From positions 1 through 64,000 of the forward strand of contig NZ_LGDE01000046.1 in assembly GCF_001279725.1 (NCBI RefSeq): a stretch of 64,000 nt of DNA, written 5' to 3'. Made by a program: the position numbers and the translations under genes. This document shows positions 61,748 to 64,000 of this stretch, piece after piece. The notes below the pieces were generated by a model that saw only the letters and a program-made list of their open reading frames with translations, searched no databases and was not told where the DNA came from. The stretch is from Streptomyces sp. WM4235. GTDB taxonomy: Bacteria; Actinomycetota; Actinomycetes; Streptomycetales; Streptomycetaceae. Each line of letters opens with the position of its first letter. Position 1 is the first letter of the stretch.

Positions 61748-62797
61748 ATGGCGACCACTGAGGCGATCACCACCGGCGAGGGGCACGAGGCCGCGGCCCT
61801 GCTGGAGCGGACGAAGGAAACGGTCAACCCGGAGCTGCGCCGGGCGATCGAGAGCCTGCCCGCAGGGATGCGACGCGTGGCGATGTACCACTTCGGCTGG
61901 GAACACGCGGACGGCGCTCCGGCCGCGGGGAACGCGGGCAAGGCCATCAGGCCCGCGCTCGTCCTCGCCTCGGCGCAGGCCCTCCAGGGGGCCGGCGCGG
62001 AGGCCGGGGACACCGTGCGGGCGGCCGTCGCCGTGGAGTTGGCGCACAACTTCACGCTGCTGCACGACGACGTCATCGACAAGGACGTCCGGCGGCGCGG
62101 CCGGGCCACGGCCTGGACCGTGTTCGGGATGCCGGACGCGATCATCACGGGCGACGCGATGATGTCGCTCGCGCTGAAGCTGCTGGCCGAGGATCCGCAC
62201 CCGGCCGCCCCGGCGGCCGCGGCCCGGCTCTCGGCCTGCGTGATCGAGCTGTGCGCCGGGCAGCAGGCGGACTGCGCCTTCGAGCGGCGCGGGGACGTGT
62301 CGCTCGACGAGTGCCTGACGATGGCGACGGCCAAGACCGGGGCCCTGCTGGGCTGCGCGTGCGCGCTGGGGGCGCTGTACGCGGGGGCCGGCCCGGACGA
62401 GGTCGACGCGATGGACGCCTTCGGCCGGGAGGCCGGCCTGGCCTTCCAGCTGATCGACGACCTGATCGGCATCTGGGGGGACCCGGGGCACACCGGCAAG
62501 CCCGCCGGGGCCGATCTGATCGCCCGCAAGAAGTCCCTCCCGGTCGTGGCCGCCCTCACCTCGGGCACCGCGGCGGGCGAGGAACTGGCCGCGCTGTACG
62601 CGGGCCCCATGGCCGGGGACGACGTGCGCGCGGCGGCCGACGCCGTGGACCGGGCCGGGGGGCGTGACTGGGCGCAGGCCCACGCCGCCGACCGGATGGG
62701 TCGGGCCGTGCAGCAGCTCTCCAGGGCCGTCCCGGACCTGGGGGCGGCGGGCGGGTTGCTGGCGCTGGCGGAGTTCGTCACCCGGCGCACCAGGTAG
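61748..62797 (+). CDS. polyprenyl diphosphate synthase, likely encapsulin cargo
   Basis: A 349-residue trans-isoprenyl diphosphate synthase: GKAIRPALVLA (~65), first Asp-rich motif HDDVIDKD (107-111) for Mg-diphosphate, KTGALLGCACALG, and second motif LIDDLIGIWGD (237-241, final Asp replaced by Gly). It condenses IPP with an allylic diphosphate; the chain length is unknown. ATG 61748 (GGGGGAG) is the only start, because an in-frame TGA lies 15 codons upstream. Hence only ~20 residues precede the catalytic fold, short for a family 2 cargo-loading extension. It lies 45 nt after the shell gene. Confidence 0.88.
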   Translation: MATTEAITTGEGHEAAALLERTKETVNPELRRAIESLPAGMRRVAMYHFGWEHADGAPAAGNAGKAIRPALVLASAQALQGAGAEAGDTVRAAVAVELAHNFTLLHDDVIDKDVRRRGRATAWTVFGMPDAIITGDAMMSLALKLLAEDPHPAAPAAAARLSACVIELCAGQQADCAFERRGDVSLDECLTMATAKTGALLGCACALGALYAGAGPDEVDAMDAFGREAGLAFQLIDDLIGIWGDPGHTGKPAGADLIARKKSLPVVAALTSGTAAGEELAALYAGPMAGDDVRAAADAVDRAGGRDWAQAHAADRMGRAVQQLSRAVPDLGAAGGLLALAEFVTRRTR

Positions 62798-62803
62798 ATC
62801 CAC

Positions 62804-62918
62804 CGGCCGCGAAGGCGCGCACGCGACCGCCCACGCGTGGAGAAGGGCCTGTTCCCGCACCGTACGACGGGGAACAGGCCTTTTCGCGCGCGCGGTCGCG
62901 TGCGCGCCTTCCCGGCCG
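62804..62918 (+). terminator. nested inverted repeat ending the encapsulin operon
   Basis: Inner terminator: GGCCTGTTCCC/GGGAACAGGCC (62846-62880) followed by TTTTCG. Outer arms 62804-62829 and 62893-62918 pair at 25 of 26 positions, including a perfect 19-bp run (GAAGGCGCGCACGCGACCG). The inner hairpin lies in the outer 63-nt loop. Confidence 0.8.
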
Positions 62919-62976
62919 TTCGGGCCAACTCTAGGATCACCCGCAGTCGTTGACGCGCGAGTGAGGGGTGGGTCCA

Positions 62977-63570
62977 GTGGTGCTGGAGATACGTCAGGCG
63001 GATCGGTCGGACCGGGACGCGGTGGCGCGGCTGCTCGACGAGGCCTTCCGTGAGGACCCCGTCAGCTGCTGGGTCTTCCCGGATCCGGGGCACCGGGCGA
63101 CGGTGCACGGGAAGTTCCTCGGGGTCTTCGTGGACGTGGCGCTCGCCGACGGGCGGATCGACTACGCGACGGACGGTTCGGCGGCGGCGCTGTGGCTGCG
63201 GATCCCGGCGGGCGAGCCGGAGGGCGAGGACGAGGTCCCGGCGAGGATGCGGGCGGTGGCCGACCCGGACAACGAGCGGTGCGAGTTGGTGGGCCGGCTG
63301 ACCGGCGAGGCGCACCCGACGTCCGAGGAGCACGAGTACCTGCTGATGATCGCCGTCGCGCCCGACCGGCAGGGCGAGGGGCTGGGCACGGAGCTGATGC
63401 GGCCGGTGCTGGAGCGGTGTGACCGCGAGGGGCTGCCGGCGTACCTGGAGGCGAGCAGCGAGCGCAGCAAGGGGCTGTACGAGCGGCTCGGCTGGGAGTT
63501 CACGGGGACGGCGGTGCGCCTGCCGGAAGGGCCCCTGATGTGGCCGATGTGGCGCAAGCCGCGGGGCTGA
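62977..63570 (+). CDS. GNAT family N-acetyltransferase
   Basis: 197 residues from GTG 62977 (GTG 62980 or 62968 possible). The acetyl-CoA loop is IAVAPDRQGEGLGTELMRPV (~125-145), and motif B is SKGLYERLGWEFTG. The N-terminal half (FREDPVSCWVFPDPG) resembles the acetyltransferases common in Streptomyces secondary-metabolite regions. Substrate unknown. It is separated from the encapsulin operon by the strong terminator. Confidence 0.85.
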   Translation: MVLEIRQADRSDRDAVARLLDEAFREDPVSCWVFPDPGHRATVHGKFLGVFVDVALADGRIDYATDGSAAALWLRIPAGEPEGEDEVPARMRAVADPDNERCELVGRLTGEAHPTSEEHEYLLMIAVAPDRQGEGLGTELMRPVLERCDREGLPAYLEASSERSKGLYERLGWEFTGTAVRLPEGPLMWPMWRKPRG

Positions 63571-63582
63571 GGAAAAAGGTGT

Positions 63583-63614
63583 AGTCAAAGTACTTCGCGT
63601 GAAGTACTTTGACT
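63583..63614. promoter_or_regulatory. perfect palindrome, putative repressor operator
   Basis: AGTCAAAGTACTTC-GCGT-GAAGTACTTTGACT: 14-bp perfect arms, each holding the smaller palindrome AAGTACTT. It is AT-rich for this genome and lies 45 bp before the dihydrofolate-reductase-like start; TTTGACT may act as a -35. Confidence 0.6.
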
Positions 63615-63658
63615 GCCGTGCCCCGGAGCGGTGGCATCCCCCGGCGAAAGGGAATCGC

Positions 63659-64000
63659 TTGCGCAAGCTCACGTACTACCTCGCCACCTCCGTCGACGGC
63701 TTCATCGCCGATCCGGACGGTGACGGTGACTTCTTCAACAAGTGGCTGGATCCCGAGTACTCCGGCGCCATGTTCGCCGAGTTCCCCGAGACCGTGCCGA
63801 CGCACGTCCAGGCGGCGCTCGGCCTCGACCCCGGCGCGCCGCGGCGCTTCGACGCGATCGTGATGGGCCGCGGCACCTACGACCCGGCGTACGACGTCGG
63901 GATCACCAGCCCGTACGCCCACCTCGACCAGTACGTCGCCTCCCGCTCGCTCACCGAGTCTCCCGACCCGGCCGTCGAGATCATCAGCGGGGACGTGGCG
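63659..64000 (+). CDS. dihydrofolate reductase-family protein (RibD C-terminal-like), 3' truncated
   Basis: 114 residues are visible before the window ends. TTG at 63659 is the likely start (AAGGGA 5 nt upstream): RKLTYYLATSVDGFIADPDG is the typical N-terminus of the DHFR/RibD_C fold family, and VMGRGTYDPAYD is the conserved NADPH-contact motif. Such proteins are reductases of unknown substrate. The palindrome just upstream suggests repression by a MarR/TetR-type factor. Confidence 0.82.
   Translation, partial: MRKLTYYLATSVDGFIADPDGDGDFFNKWLDPEYSGAMFAEFPETVPTHVQAALGLDPGAPRRFDAIVMGRGTYDPAYDVGITSPYAHLDQYVASRSLTESPDPAVEIISGDVA

Noticed and set aside
60233..62860. 875-codon minus-strand open frame opposite the encapsulin operon
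   Set aside because: High-GC shadow: low-complexity Arg/Gly/Val sequence with no domain, antisense to two clear genes.

Overview
The window looks like the chromosomal core of a Streptomyces (or very close actinomycete). The DNA is very GC rich with strong G/C at third codon positions, and GTG and TTG starts are common. It carries genus hallmarks: sigR-rsrA, dasR-dasABCD-nagB, nrdABS under a B12 riboswitch, a WhiB-like protein, a SigB-like sigma factor with its anti-sigma factor, and a bldA-type TTA codon. From memory, the gene order follows the S. coelicolor core from about SCO5200 to SCO5245. No IS element, prophage, integrase or CRISPR array was seen.

Layout. 0-2.3 kb: three tandem AIM24-domain genes, the first cut by the window edge and probably the tail of a TerD-AIM24 fusion. 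2.3-11.6 kb: NUDIX and DUF2342-type metalloprotease genes (minus), then an SDR, moaE, a small membrane protein, a PDZ-Lon protease, a PPA1309-family gene and a large UPF0182 membrane protein. 11.6-15.8 kb: two identical initiator tRNA genes, each with its own terminator, bracketing a Sel1-repeat protein and a divergent FAD monooxygenase/TetR pair. 15.9-18.4 kb: catR-catA and a CBS-domain protein. 18.7-25.3 kb: hisN, a TetR regulator, an SMR transporter, aroA-rsgA, an M50 protease, a SRAP protein and an alpha/beta hydrolase. 25.4-26.6 kb: sigR-rsrA behind a sigma-R-type promoter. 26.8-31.5 kb: two coupled HD/HD-GYP membrane proteins, a TPR protein and def. 31.5-36.6 kb: nrdA-nrdB-nrdS with a cobalamin riboswitch and paired NrdR-like boxes. 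36.6-39.7 kb: a GNAT gene and cstA-ybdD.

39.8-47.2 kb is the N-acetylglucosamine/chitobiose module: dasR, the ABC transporter dasABC, the GH3 hexosaminidase dasD and nagB. It has dre-like sites before dasA and nagB, and another before a probable small RNA resembling scr5239. 47.2-52.5 kb: a PdtaS-like histidine kinase convergent with wblE, a lipid kinase, a membrane protein, and an anti-sigma/sigH pair. 52.6-58.1 kb: a UBP zinc finger, a Na+/H+ antiporter, a PLP enzyme, a small accessory cluster whose XRE-type regulator has a TTA codon, and an amidase. 58.2-60.1 kb: hmp and nsrR, each behind an NsrR-like operator.

The most striking system is at 60.3-62.8 kb. A family 2B encapsulin shell protein, with a cyclic-nucleotide-binding-like domain inserted in its HK97 fold, sits 45 nt before a polyprenyl diphosphate synthase that is its likely cargo. 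The unit ends in a long nested inverted repeat. A GNAT gene and the start of a dihydrofolate-reductase-like gene behind a 14-bp palindrome close the window.

All family names come from reading motifs and from memory; no database search was run.
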